DNA from: Verrucomicrobiia bacterium
Lineage (GTDB): Bacteria > Verrucomicrobiota > Verrucomicrobiia > Limisphaerales > DSYF01
Length of the DNA stretch: 45,204 nt
Direction of reading: 5' to 3'
Assembly (NCBI GenBank): GCA_035765895.1
Contig: DASTWL010000065.1
Span: 1 to 45,204 of the forward strand
The translations under genes and the position numbers were made by a program. Positions 1-10,200 of the stretch are shown here, piece by piece (within the stretch, counting starts at the first letter, position 1; each line of letters begins with the position of its first letter). Under the pieces are notes generated by a model that made no database searches, was not told the origin of the DNA, and saw only the letters and a list, made by a program, of their open reading frames with translations.

Positions 1-1320
1 CTTGCCCACGGTCCAGCAATCGAAGAACTCGTCCATCACCAGCAAGCCCAGCCGGTCGCACAGGTCGAGAAACTCGGGCGCCACCGGATTGTGGCTGGTC
101 CGAATGGCATTCACCCCCAGCTCCTGCAGCCCCTTCAGCCGCCGCTCCCAGACGCTCAACGGCACGGCGGCCCCCAGCGCGCCGCCGTCGTGATGCAGGC
201 AGACGCCCTTGAGCAGCACCTTGCGACCGTTCAGGACAAAGCCTTGCTCCGCGGTAAACTTCGCGTCGCGGATGCCGAAGGCCAGCGTTTCTTCATCGAG
301 CGTCTGACCCGCTGTGTTTACCTGCACCACGGCCGTATGCAAATCCGGATGCGTGACATCCCAAAGCTGCGGCGCCCAAGGCAGCGTCACGTCGAACGAC
401 ACATCAGCCGTTTTCCCGGCGCGAACCGTCACCAAACCAGAATCACCCGAACACGCGTAACGCCCGTCCGGCGCCGAATGCGGCGGTCCCTGAATCCGGG
501 CGCGAACCGTGATTTCCCGGTCCTGGCCCGACGTGTTGCACACGGTGGTTTGCACCCGGATGACGGCCCGGTTGGTTTCAATGACCGGCGTGGAAATGAA
601 CGTGGCGTGATCATCAAAATGCACCGGGTCCGTGGTCACCAATCGCACATGCCGGTAGATGCCCGCGCCGGAATACCAGCGGGAAGCCGGCTGCGCCGAC
701 GTGTCGGCGCGCACCGCGAGCAGGTTCGTGGCACCCGCCTCAAACTTGAGCTGCGGCGTGAGTTCGTAGCGAAAACTGACGTAACCGTTGGGACGATGGC
801 CAAGCCGGTGGCCGTTGATCCACACGTCGCTGTTCGCCATGATGCCATCAAACTCGACGAACACACACTGCTTTGCCGCACTGGCCGGCAGGGTGAACGC
901 CTTGCGATACCAACCCACTCCCGAGGGCAGAAAGGCCCCCGCCCCGCCCGTTTTGTTCGTCTTCGCAAACGGGCCTTCGATGCTCCAATCATGCGGCAGA
1001 TCCAGCGTGCGCCAGGCGGAGTCATCGAACACGGCCGCTTCCGCGCCCTTTGCGTCGCCTTTGAAGAAGCGCCAGCCGGGATCGAAACTCAGGCTGGTGC
1101 GCGGCATCGTGGCCGCCGCGACGGCCGCGGATGTTTCGGGCGCCATGTCGTAACCGGAGCCATTCCCGCCGTCGGCCATCGGATTGCGGTTCGTCTGCGC
1201 TCTGGCCGCCAGCAGTCCCAGTGAGACGAGCAGCGCCGTCAAAATCCGGCAGTGCAACCGGAATCCCAACCGATTGGGGAAGGACGAAAATCGCCATGTG
1301 CCCGGCCCGAGTGGTGTCAT
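1..1320 (-). CDS. Glycoside hydrolase family 2 (beta-galactosidase-like), 3' end outside window
   Basis: The frame is open from ATG at 1320 to the left edge (440 codons), so only the N-terminal part is present. An N-terminal hydrophobic stretch ending near 'ARAQT' (about residues 22-42) looks like a signal peptide, implying export. A GH2 sugar-binding domain follows (W-R-F-F-K-G, then 'LPHDWSIEG' near residue 115), then the beta-sandwich ('GAGIYRHVRL' near residue 220). The start of the TIM barrel is reached at the edge with the 'VNAIRTSHNP' and 'LCDRLGLLVMDE' motifs. The catalytic acid/base and nucleophile lie beyond the window, so activity cannot be judged. The neighbouring upstream gene is a second GH2 enzyme with the same architecture, 99 bp away, and the two are probably cotranscribed. 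Likely role is exo-removal of beta-galactosyl or related residues from pectin side chains. GH2 also contains beta-glucuronidases and beta-mannosidases, so the substrate is inference. Confidence 0.88.
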   Translation of the reverse strand, partial: MTPLGPGTWRFSSFPNRLGFRLHCRILTALLVSLGLLAARAQTNRNPMADGGNGSGYDMAPETSAAVAAATMPRTSLSFDPGWRFFKGDAKGAEAAVFDDSAWRTLDLPHDWSIEGPFAKTNKTGGAGAFLPSGVGWYRKAFTLPASAAKQCVFVEFDGIMANSDVWINGHRLGHRPNGYVSFRYELTPQLKFEAGATNLLAVRADTSAQPASRWYSGAGIYRHVRLVTTDPVHFDDHATFISTPVIETNRAVIRVQTTVCNTSGQDREITVRARIQGPPHSAPDGRYACSGDSGLVTVRAGKTADVSFDVTLPWAPQLWDVTHPDLHTAVVQVNTAGQTLDEETLAFGIRDAKFTAEQGFVLNGRKVLLKGVCLHHDGGALGAAVPLSVWERRLKGLQELGVNAIRTSHNPVAPEFLDLCDRLGLLVMDEFFDCWTVGK

Positions 1321-1419
1321 TTGCTTCAGAGCCTCGCCACAAAACGCGGGGCTGTCTTGTCACCACTTCTGGCGACAGCGACAAAAGATTTTGCCCGAGC
1401 CGGGTCGCAAGCGCTCGCC

Positions 1420-4071
1420 TCACGGCTTCACGCCACGCAGCGTCACTGTAGCCGGCTTGAGCCCCGCTGATTCCGCAATCAACGTGATCTTGCCGGGCTG
1501 GCCAGCCTTGGCGCGCACGATGACGAGCGCGAGCCCGTTGAAAGCCTTGCGCTGCGGTGCCTGGAAGGATTCAAAGCTCGTCGCGTCGCCGTTGTCGGTG
1601 GCGACAATCTCACCCGGTCCCTCGACGCGGAAATGGATTTCATTGTTCGCGCGCGGCACCATGAGTCCGGCCTTGTCGGCCACCTTCACCGTGACGAACG
1701 ACAAATCCCGGCCGTCCGCCGTCAGCTTCGCGCGGTCGGGCGACAGGAGGAGCTTCGTCGCCGGCCCGGTTGTTTTCATCACGTCGGTCGCCCACTTTTT
1801 GCCGTTCTTGTAGGCGACAACCTTGAGTTCGCCGGGTTGATAGACGACGTCGTCCCACCGCAGGCGGTATTCGAGCGGCCCCTTCTTTTTCCGGCCGAGC
1901 GATTTGCCGTTGAGGAACAGCTCCGCCTCGTCGCCGCTGGTGTAAACGTGGACGGGCGTCACCTGCCCCACGCGTTCGGGCCAGTTCCAATGCGGCAGAA
2001 TGTGCGCCATCGGGAAGTCCGGCCGCCAGTGCGCCTGATACAGGTAATAGCGATCCTTGGGGAAGCCCGCGAGATCGACGATGCCGAAATAGCTGCTGCG
2101 CGACGGCGTGCGAATCCGGCCCAGCTCCTGCAGTTCTTTTTCGGCGCGCGCCTTGTCGGCGGGATTCGAGTAGTTGTTCAGGTTGCTCAGGTCCGCGTTG
2201 TAGGGCGTGGGCTCCCCGAGATAATCGAACCCGGTCCAGACGAACTCACCCGCCACGAACGCATTCTTATCCTGCCCGCGAAACTCCGTGTCCGGCGGCA
2301 TCGCCCAGGGCGGGGCATACAAGTCGTAGGAGCTGACTTGAAAATCCGCCAGGCCCTTGGACTTGTCGTTGCTGACGGGGAAAAAATATTCGCCGCGCGA
2401 GCTGACGCACGACGAGGTTTCGCTGGCAAACAGCGGAATGCCCGGATTCGCCGCGCGGAATTTTGCGTATTCGCCGGGTTTGTAGTTGTAGCCGAACACG
2501 TCCACAATCTTTTGAAAGCCGTTGTAACCGGCCTCGGTGTGGTTGCAACCCGCCGTCACGGGCCGCGTGGTGTCCTCGCTGTGGACGATTTCCGCCAGGT
2601 CGCGGGCCACGTTGAAATGGCCGGGGTTCGCCTGCTCGGGAATCTCGTTGCCGATGCTCCACAAAATCACGCACGGATGGTTGCGGTCGCGCCGGAGCCA
2701 GGCCCGCACGTCGGCTTCGTGCCAGTCGTTGTAGAGCAGGTTGTAGTCGTTGCGCTTCTTCCGCATCTGCCACGCATCGAAGGCCTCGTCCATGACGACG
2801 AAGCCCATGCGATCGCAGAGGTCCAGCAGCTCGGGCGCCGGCGGATTGTGGCTGGTGCGAATGGCGTTGCAGCCCATCGCCCGCAAAATCTCCAACTGCC
2901 GTTGCAACGCGCGGGTGTTGATGGCGGCGCCGAGCGCCCCCAGATCGTGGTGGTCGCAAACGCCGTTGAGGCGCAGCCGCTCGCCGTTGAGCAGAAACCC
3001 GTTGTCGGTCGTGAATTGAATCGTGCGAATGCCAAAGGGCGTTTCCACCTGGTCAACGACCTGGCCGCCCTGTTTGACCGTCGTCACGGCGACGTAGCGG
3101 TTCGGCTGGGCCACGCTCCACAGCCTGGGCTTGGGAATCACCATGGTTTCCTCCGCCAGCGAAGCTTCGCCCGGTGCGATTTTCAATCCGCCCATAAGCA
3201 TCGTGGCCACGGCCTTGCCCGTGCGTTTGCCATCGGCGTTCAACGGGTAAAGCGCTGTTTCGACGTCAGCGTCCACGTCCTTGGCGAGGTTGTTCTGCAC
3301 GTCGACCTTTACCAGCACACTGGCCGAGGCGGCGTTGACCTGCGGCGTGGTCACAAACACGCCCCAATGCCCCACATGCAGGGGCGCCGTCTTGACGAGC
3401 CAGACATTGCGATAGAGGCCGGCGCCAGGATACCAGCGGGAGGATTCCGGCGGCGTGTCGAGCCGGATGGCGATGACGTTCTCCGCGCCCGCCTTCACGA
3501 ACGGCGTCAAATCCACCTGCCACGACGCATAACCGTAAGGCCAGCCGCCCACGAACTGGCCGTTCAACCACACGCTCGCGTAAGACATCGCGCCGTCCAC
3601 ATCGAGGTAGATTTGCTTGCCCGCGTCGGCGGCGGGCAGCGTAAAGTGCTTGCGATACCAGACCGGCCCCCACCACTTCAGCTTGCCGGTTTCACCCGGG
3701 TATTCCTGCTGGAACGGGCCTTCAATCGCCCAGTCGTGCGGCAACGTCACGGCGCGCCAGTTGGCGTCCGCAAAGTCCGGCTGCGTGTAGGCCACGTCGG
3801 CACCGACATTGCCCTCGGGACGGGTCGCGCGCTGGGCTTCATCCGCCTTGAACGGCGCCGCCGTCGGCAGCAGCCACGGCTTGAGCGTGGCGTAGCTCAG
3901 TTGGTTGGTCACGCCCGCCGGATCGTCCTTGGTGAACCGCCAGCCGTCGTCGAAGGAAAGGCGTTCCCGCCCGGCCCAGGCCGTGCACAACCCGGCCATC
4001 ACACAGGCGAGACTTGGGAAGACAACCAAACGGACGAAAAGCGGGCGAAGGGGATTTGTTGGGCGTCGCAT
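1420..4071 (-). CDS. Glycoside hydrolase family 2 beta-galactosidase-like, secreted
   Basis: An 883-residue protein. ATG at 4071 was chosen over a start 63 bp upstream because it places a signal peptide (about residues 12-34, ending 'CTAWA') at the N-terminus. GH2 domains follow in order: sugar-binding ('LPHDWAIEGP'), immunoglobulin-like sandwich ('GAGLYRNVWL'), TIM barrel ('NAIRTSHNPP'), and C-terminal beta domains including a DUF4982-like 'AELFLNGKSLG' segment. The acid/base is Glu476 in 'WSIGNEIPE' and the likely nucleophile is Glu551 in 'FASETSS', both present, so the enzyme should be active. It lies 81 bp downstream of the six-hairpin glycosidase gene and 99 bp upstream of another GH2 gene on the same strand. 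Context suggests galactan or arabinogalactan side-chain trimming during pectin use. Exact specificity is not readable from sequence. Confidence 0.93.
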   Translation of the reverse strand: MRRPTNPLRPLFVRLVVFPSLACVMAGLCTAWAGRERLSFDDGWRFTKDDPAGVTNQLSYATLKPWLLPTAAPFKADEAQRATRPEGNVGADVAYTQPDFADANWRAVTLPHDWAIEGPFQQEYPGETGKLKWWGPVWYRKHFTLPAADAGKQIYLDVDGAMSYASVWLNGQFVGGWPYGYASWQVDLTPFVKAGAENVIAIRLDTPPESSRWYPGAGLYRNVWLVKTAPLHVGHWGVFVTTPQVNAASASVLVKVDVQNNLAKDVDADVETALYPLNADGKRTGKAVATMLMGGLKIAPGEASLAEETMVIPKPRLWSVAQPNRYVAVTTVKQGGQVVDQVETPFGIRTIQFTTDNGFLLNGERLRLNGVCDHHDLGALGAAINTRALQRQLEILRAMGCNAIRTSHNPPAPELLDLCDRMGFVVMDEAFDAWQMRKKRNDYNLLYNDWHEADVRAWLRRDRNHPCVILWSIGNEIPEQANPGHFNVARDLAEIVHSEDTTRPVTAGCNHTEAGYNGFQKIVDVFGYNYKPGEYAKFRAANPGIPLFASETSSCVSSRGEYFFPVSNDKSKGLADFQVSSYDLYAPPWAMPPDTEFRGQDKNAFVAGEFVWTGFDYLGEPTPYNADLSNLNNYSNPADKARAEKELQELGRIRTPSRSSYFGIVDLAGFPKDRYYLYQAHWRPDFPMAHILPHWNWPERVGQVTPVHVYTSGDEAELFLNGKSLGRKKKGPLEYRLRWDDVVYQPGELKVVAYKNGKKWATDVMKTTGPATKLLLSPDRAKLTADGRDLSFVTVKVADKAGLMVPRANNEIHFRVEGPGEIVATDNGDATSFESFQAPQRKAFNGLALVIVRAKAGQPGKITLIAESAGLKPATVTLRGVKP

Positions 4072-4152
4072 AGTTCGGCCTTTGATGCAGGAATATCGCG
4101 CCGAATTCAATGTCCAAGTGTGCTGGACGCGCATGTTCGGTTGGGATGTAGT

Positions 4153-6339
4153 TCAAGGCGCCCGCCGCAAGCCTTCGGCGCGCACCACCCACTGGCCATT
4201 GTCAGGAAAGCCCGGTGCGTTTCGTTGCGGCGCACCGTCCCAACCGGCGGCCATCATGGCGGTGGCGTAAAGCAGGCCACCATTGCCGGGCAGATACAGC
4301 GGCAGATTGGGACGCTGATAATTATGGCCGTTGGCCAGGAAATGGTTTTTTGGCGTGTCGAGAAACAACGCATCCAAGGCCCGCTCGGGTTCACCGACGC
4401 GCGCGGCGGTCATGGCCAGCACCGGATAATCCCAGCCCCACGTGCTGGGCCAGTCCCACGTCTGCCAAACGCGGTCGAGCGTCGCCCGCATCGTGGCCGG
4501 CTGGATCAAATCCGTCGGTGGCAGCACCCCGAGTGCGCATAACATGGACGGATGATCGTGCGTCACCGTGTAAGGCGGCGTTTCAATCGCCGCGTAAACG
4601 CCGTCGCGAATTGTAGGTTGCGCCAGGTGCGCCGCCACATCGTCCCATTTGACCTGCGGCGGCAGCCCCAGTTCCCGCCGCCACGCCCGCGCCACGTTCA
4701 GGGCCCACTGCCAGTAGGCGAGTTCGTAGGTGGGATTGAAAATCTTCGCCCGGTCCTTCCCGTAACTTTCCTGGGCCGGAATCACCGGCGGCCCGAGCAC
4801 GTAACGATTCCCTGCCCGGTCCCAGACCGCGTAATCCGCCATGAAATCAGCGGTTTCAAACACGAGGTCGCGATACTTTTCCAGCGTCCGGCGGCCCGGA
4901 TGCGCGCGTCGCAACAGTTCGGCGTAGAAGATGGGATGCGGCTGTTCCCAGATGAGAAACGCCGCGATGCTGCTGGGCGACTGGTCGCCGGCCGGATCAG
5001 TCATCTTCGGCCAGCGCGCGCCGACGTAGCCCTGCGAATGGGCCAGTTCGCGCGCGGCCGGGAGAATCTTCTGATACCACGGCAGGCTGCGTTCGAGCAG
5101 GGCCTCGCGTCCCCACAACGCAAAATGCGCGGCGTGCCACCAGTGCATTTCGAGATGCGGTTTGCCGAACCAACTGTTCTCCACCAACCCCGTTTCCTGC
5201 GGCGGCATCGAACCGGCGCAGTTGATGGCCGTGAGGTATTGCGACAGCACAATGCGCCGTTCCAGTTCAAACCAGCGCGCGTCCTTGCTGCCCGACAGGT
5301 CGATGGCGCCGCCGTCCTTCCAAAACTGCACCCAATGTTTTGCCGCCGCCCGTTTGACCGCGGCGAAATCCGGCAGCCCGCCAATCTTCGGCTGCGGCGA
5401 AAACGCGGCCACGAATTCCAGCGCCGTCACTCCGCCCCTGCCGGTCGCGGCTTCCGCTGAGGCGGCCAGGATGAACTCGTGCGAGCCGGCGGTTTCCAGA
5501 GTCGCGCCCCGGCTGAACGCCAGCGCGACCGAATACGTCGTCGCGTCCAACTGCCGGGCAAAATCCACGCGCCGGCCATGACGCGTCAGGCGCGTTTCAT
5601 GCCGCTCCGGATGATTCCAATCGTCCGCATTCAACCAGTCGCCCGCCGCGTAGGGAAAGGCGAGACGCACGCGGAGTTGCGGCGTGGCCAGCAACGGCGA
5701 CTCGATGCGGACGGCCATCAAGTCGCGCTCCGGATGGCAGACAGTCAGCACGCGCACCGGCTGGCCGTCCAACGTGAAGCGGCTTTCCAGCAAGCCGGAC
5801 CACAAATCCAGCGTCTGCACCGGGGCGGCCAGGTTCGTGATGGCCACGGGCGAACCATCCGCATGCTGCAACCGCAGACCGATGCGCGCCAGATCCAGCC
5901 GGTGCGGGTTGGCCCGCAACCACTGGCTCGCCGCGTGCGCGCGCGAGGATTTCCCGGGATCACTTTCGCCGTCCACCGCGCCGTCGGCATACGGCACCGG
6001 CCGGCCGTGGGTGTCGTAATTCACCAGCACATCCTTCAGCGTAAAGTTTTCCGGGTTCGGAAAACTATGCCAGCCCCACTGCGACATCGTGGCCAGGCGC
6101 ATGCCTTGTGCATGGAACTCCGGGAACGTTTGCAGGCCCGTGATGTCCGCCGTGAAGGCAAACTCGCCGTTGCCGACCGACAACGGCGTGAGCGGATCGG
6201 CGCGGGTCAGGACGATGTTGTGCCGCGTAACCAGCGCGTGCCGGTCGATGGGTTCAGCGGAGGCATTGCGGGCCGCGGCCCCGGTGTTGAGGGCGGCCAG
6301 GAGAAGAACGAAGGCACGCGTTGCACGAAACGGAAACAT
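4153..6339 (-). CDS. Secreted six-hairpin (alpha/alpha)6-type glycosidase, family unassigned
   Basis: A 728-residue protein with an N-terminal signal peptide (FVLLLAALNTGAAA). Its architecture is that of GH65/GH95-like enzymes: an N-terminal beta-rich region, then an (alpha/alpha)6 domain with 'GLVENSWFGKPHLEMHWWHA' near the middle and 'WPSTWGWDYP' late. Candidate general acids are the Glu residues in the 'KPHLEMHWWH' stretch. I do not recognise a specific CAZy family, so the substrate is unknown; context suggests pectin side chains. Start choice is uncertain. GTG at 6399 has a better upstream purine run (GAGGG, about 7 bp away), whereas ATG at 6339 gives a compact signal peptide and was used here. 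The downstream GH2 gene follows after 81 bp and is probably cotranscribed. Confidence 0.8.
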   Translation of the reverse strand: MFPFRATRAFVLLLAALNTGAAARNASAEPIDRHALVTRHNIVLTRADPLTPLSVGNGEFAFTADITGLQTFPEFHAQGMRLATMSQWGWHSFPNPENFTLKDVLVNYDTHGRPVPYADGAVDGESDPGKSSRAHAASQWLRANPHRLDLARIGLRLQHADGSPVAITNLAAPVQTLDLWSGLLESRFTLDGQPVRVLTVCHPERDLMAVRIESPLLATPQLRVRLAFPYAAGDWLNADDWNHPERHETRLTRHGRRVDFARQLDATTYSVALAFSRGATLETAGSHEFILAASAEAATGRGGVTALEFVAAFSPQPKIGGLPDFAAVKRAAAKHWVQFWKDGGAIDLSGSKDARWFELERRIVLSQYLTAINCAGSMPPQETGLVENSWFGKPHLEMHWWHAAHFALWGREALLERSLPWYQKILPAARELAHSQGYVGARWPKMTDPAGDQSPSSIAAFLIWEQPHPIFYAELLRRAHPGRRTLEKYRDLVFETADFMADYAVWDRAGNRYVLGPPVIPAQESYGKDRAKIFNPTYELAYWQWALNVARAWRRELGLPPQVKWDDVAAHLAQPTIRDGVYAAIETPPYTVTHDHPSMLCALGVLPPTDLIQPATMRATLDRVWQTWDWPSTWGWDYPVLAMTAARVGEPERALDALFLDTPKNHFLANGHNYQRPNLPLYLPGNGGLLYATAMMAAGWDGAPQRNAPGFPDNGQWVVRAEGLRRAP

Positions 6340-6518
6340 GCCGTCATGAGGCCGGGTGAGGCCTACTTGAAGTTTGCCGCGCATGGTTTTCAGACGCACT
6401 TAAATCCCTCGTGTTCAATTCACGTGAGACATTTTCAACAGCCTGCCTAGCAGCTCTGGCGGGAGTCTGGGCGAAGGAGCGGCCAGCGCGAGAAGGGGCG
6501 AGGGCAGGAAAATCTCAG

Positions 6519-6992
6519 TCACCGAAGGGGATTAACGCCCATGCTTTTAACACCTTCATCACACACTTCAATCTGAACATCGTAACTATCTATTGCGTTT
6601 ACGTCCGTTGCTACAAAATGATATTCGTTGCTGACCATGTAACTGAATTTCATGTGGTCAAATACCGCAATGCGTCCGGTATTTGAGTAGGCTAAACCTG
6701 ACGTAATACCAAATTCTCCGCCTGATAGCATTGTAAGACTTCTGGAGCCTGATGGCTTGCTCACTATAAAAGCGAGGCGGCGCCTGTCTGTGGAAAGAAG
6801 CAATCCAATCTTACCGTCGGGCGCCCAACACGATAAATCGAACTCACGCTTCACTTCCTTAGGAACCGACTTTGACTGGTTTGCCTCATTACGATTATTA
6901 TCAATTGAATTTACTGATGTGCATCCAGAAATGATAAAGATTGCCGATAACAATGCCAACCAGACTTTATCCACCTTCACGATTGCTTTCAT
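6519..6992 (-). CDS. Small low-GC lipoprotein of unknown function
   Basis: A 157-residue protein with a signal sequence and lipobox 'IISGC' (Cys24), so it is probably a membrane-anchored lipoprotein. The mature part contains 'CWAPDGKIGLLLSTD', which looks like a single beta-propeller-style blade. I recognise no family. Base composition is clearly lower in GC than the flanking glycosidase genes, and AT-ending codons are frequent, suggesting recent acquisition. An alternative in-frame ATG at 7019 would start only 8 bp after the stop of the upstream RHS remnant. ATG at 6992 was preferred because it gives a normal-length signal peptide. No clear ribosome binding site is seen at either start. Position and composition suggest it entered together with, or as the tail-associated cargo of, the RHS fragment. 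Confidence 0.7.
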   Translation of the reverse strand: MKAIVKVDKVWLALLSAIFIISGCTSVNSIDNNRNEANQSKSVPKEVKREFDLSCWAPDGKIGLLLSTDRRRLAFIVSKPSGSRSLTMLSGGEFGITSGLAYSNTGRIAVFDHMKFSYMVSNEYHFVATDVNAIDSYDVQIEVCDEGVKSMGVNPLR

Positions 6993-7027
6993 GTTAAAAG
7001 TATAAAAGAAAATATTCATCTTTGTAG

Positions 7028-7279
7028 TTATGAAACTAGCCCATTAAGAATTGCTATTGGATACCACTCACCCTGGCGATAAGACGTCTGGCCGTTCACC
7101 GCCACTGAATTGGTCACCAGCGCCATCCCCATTACATCCACGACCCCGGCCACGGTCCGATTGGTGTATTGATTGAGCAGGGTCACGGTGTAGTTATTCG
7201 TTTGCAGATTCTGACCGTTCTGGTCGCCACCCGCCCGAGTCTGCTGCCGGTTCCCGAGGTCGTCAAAAGCATATTCAAT
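7028..7279 (-). pseudogene. RHS/YD-repeat protein remnant
   Basis: An open frame of 83 codons ending in TAA at 7028 has no start of its own. It reads 'IEYAFDDLGNRQQTRAGG', then 'LLNQYTNRTV', then 'VNGQTSYRQGE', a pattern typical of the body of RHS-repeat proteins in Verrucomicrobia. Full RHS proteins are over a thousand residues, so this is an internal scrap. After 'YRQGE' the sequence abruptly becomes AT-rich ('WYPIAILNGLVS' then stop), marking a recombination joint. Its 5' end abuts and overlaps the stop codon of the PL4 gene in another frame. The downstream lipoprotein shares the AT-rich composition. Confidence 0.72.
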
Positions 7280-10200
7280 ACGGCGCGCGCAGCCGGAAGA
7301 ACAGGCTGCCGTGGGCGGGGTCGAATGGCAACGTGAACCGGTTCGTTTGCGTGGAGTCGGAGAGGATGAACCAGTTCGTGCCCAAGCCGGCGCCGGGCGC
7401 GTTGGTCTGCGCCTGCAAGACCCAGCCGGTATGGTCCGACGGCCAGAGCAACTGCAACTGACCGGCGTTCGCCGTCACGCCCAGTTGCGGCGGACTCGCG
7501 GACACCGGGCGGGCGGCGACGGGCGCGGAATCAGCGCTTTCGCCCGCTACGTTGAGCGCCGACACCGTGAAGTAATACAGCGTGCCGTTGGTCAGCGGCG
7601 CGCTGACCACGCTGGTTCCGGCCACGTTCGTCAGCGTGGTGTAAGGACCGGCCGGCGCCGGGGCGCGTTTCACGTGGTAACTGGCCGCGTTGGGGGCGGT
7701 GGTCCATTGCAGCTCCACCTGTGCATCGCCAGCGAGCGCCATCAGATTCGCAGGCGCGGCGGGCGGAACAGTCAGCTGGGAAATTTCCGCCGCACTCAAC
7801 GCGCGGTTGTAAATGCGCAACTCATCCACCGCGCCGGCCATGCCGGGATCGCTCCACTGCGACCGGCCCAGGTAGTTCGACACGGTGTTGCCCAAGGTGG
7901 AAGGCCGCAGCGTCATCGCGCTGTTCGTTCCCACCGGCGCGCCGTCCACATAAAGGATGCCGACCGGGCCCGTAAGCGTCACCGCCACGTGATGCCAGAC
8001 GCCGGTCGTCAGCACCGTCGGGCAGTTGATCTGTTCCTCGCTCCCGTTCGAGCGCCGCGTGATTGCATAGCGGACGGTGTTGCCGCCGTAGCTCGCCGGG
8101 GTCAGGAACATGTAGGTGCCCGTGCCCGAACCGAAATCGAAGACGCGCGACCACGGGACCAGCGTGTCCAGCTTGACCCACGCGGCGATGGTGAAGTCGT
8201 TCAGGTTGCTGACCACGCCCGTCGGCAGGCGCACGAAGCCATTCGCGGTGCCGTCGAGATGAACGGCGTTGCCCGACTTTCCGGCCACCCAATTCGCCCC
8301 GGAGCCGAGCGCGGCCGCGTTGGTGCCGGCATCATCCGCAGCCGTCGAGCCGTCGGTCTCATCGAACGTCCAGTGCGCGTAGAGGTCGAACGGGTGCGTG
8401 GTCACGACGGATGAATTGCCGCTTTCGCCCGCGACGTTGACCGCCGACACGACGTAGTAATACGGCACGCCGTTCGTGACGGTGGCATCGGTGTAAACGG
8501 GCGCCGGCACGCCGCTGGCAATCGTGATAAACGGTCCGCCGGCGGCACCGGAGCGTTTGACGTTGTAACTGGCCGCGGCGGGCGAACCGCTCCACGTCAG
8601 GACGACGCGCGCGTTGTCCGGCCGGGCTGCCAGTCCAATGGGCGGGGACGGCGCGTTCGCGACCGGACCGTCCAGTTCGAGGCAGTCGTAAGCCCAGCTC
8701 GCGCTCAGCCACGGGCCGAGGTCGCCCGAGCCGCTCACGGGATTGATTTGCAGTGTGTTCTGCCCCACGACGAGCGCGCTGGCCGGAATGTTGAACGTAT
8801 AGAGGTAATTATTCTCCCGATACGTGCCGACGGTGATGCTGCGCGTCTTAGGCTGCGACGGCGCGCCGGAGTAGGACGAGTTCCAACTGTTGACGGTAAT
8901 CTGCGGGCGGCCGCCGTTGTAGGCGCAGGTCGTGCCGAGGCGCAAGGTCAGCGGCGTGATTTGATTCGCGGCCAGGTTGAATTGGATGACGGCGGGTGAG
9001 TTCGTGCCGCGGAATTGCACGCACGGAAACTGGCTGGCGCTGTTGCTCTCGATGACGAAGGGCCACGGCGCCCAGTTGCTCATCCGCACGTCCGACGGAT
9101 GCATGGTCGTGAGCCGGTCGGCGTTCAACAGGCCGGCGGGCGTGCCGTCCCATTCGCCAAGCTTCCAGATGAACGTTGGCGCGGGCGCGGTCGAAACGAG
9201 ATTCAACGTGTTCGTCATCCCCGCGCTCACGCTCACCGGCGCGGTGGCCACGGCGAGTTCCTGTTTGTAAAGCGTCGCCGTATAGGTGCCCGGCAGCATC
9301 AACAGCGAAGTGAAACCGCCGTTTGTCCCGGCCACGGTCCAGTATTGCGCCTGCTCGTTCGCGAAGCCCACGACCGGCTGAAAGCCTGCGGGCACGCCAG
9401 CGACCGTGCCTTTGACGATGCCGCGGCCGGCGGCGGGAACCCATCCGACCAGGTTCAAGCCGCCGGTTTCGATCCAAGAATAATCCAGATTGGTTTCCGG
9501 TAGTCCGCCGCCGGTGAACACCAGCGCATACGGGCCGTTCAGGATGTTGGTGCGAAACGGCTCGGTCTGCCCTTCGCCGTAGTTGATGATGTAGGTGATT
9601 TCCTGGTCGGTGCCGCACTGGTTCAACAGGCTGCGATAGAAGGGCCCGCCGGAATCACCTTCGTGACTGCTCCGGTCCATGAAGACGCCGACGTTGTTGC
9701 CCGTCGCGCCGATGAAGGCCCAGTCCAGCAGGCGCATGTTGGAATAATGCTTCGAGCGCGTGGTGCCGTCGGCCATGCCGAAGATGTCGCCGGATTCGAT
9801 GGCGCCGGTGTTGTTGCGGATGTCCGACGGCGGCGGACCGTTGGGCAGCAGGCTGGACGGGATGCGGACGATGAACCGGCACAATGCCTGCGCCTCCGGC
9901 TCCTGCGTGAAATGCGTGGCCATGTAGATGACCGGATCGCCGTTCCGCGCCAGGTAGTAATGGGTCAACACGCCCTGCCCGCTGGCGGGGTCGCCGCTCA
10001 CGACGGTGATTTTGAGGTGGTTCGTGCCGTAAACCGTGGCGCTGACGGTCACGAGGTTGGTGTAGTTGTAAATCCAGTCGAAGCCGGAGTTGATCTGCGA
10101 GCCGCGCGACTGGTCCTGATACTCGACGCCGTTGTAAACCAGGCTCATCAGGTCGCCGGCCGACTGCGTGCTCGAACCATTGTCCGTGCGGCGGACCTTG

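Noticed and set aside
91-1224. A 377-codon plus-strand frame at the left edge
   Set aside because: Antisense to a clear GH2 reading frame with signal peptide and RTSHNP motif.
1633-4542. A 969-codon open frame on the plus strand
   Set aside because: It is antisense to the GH2 and six-hairpin genes, rich in Arg/His/Val with no domain. It is a byproduct of GC-rich third-codon bias.
6339-6399. GTG at 6399 as start of the six-hairpin glycosidase gene
   Set aside because: It has a better upstream GAGGG but would add 20 residues before the signal peptide; kept as an alternative rather than adopted.
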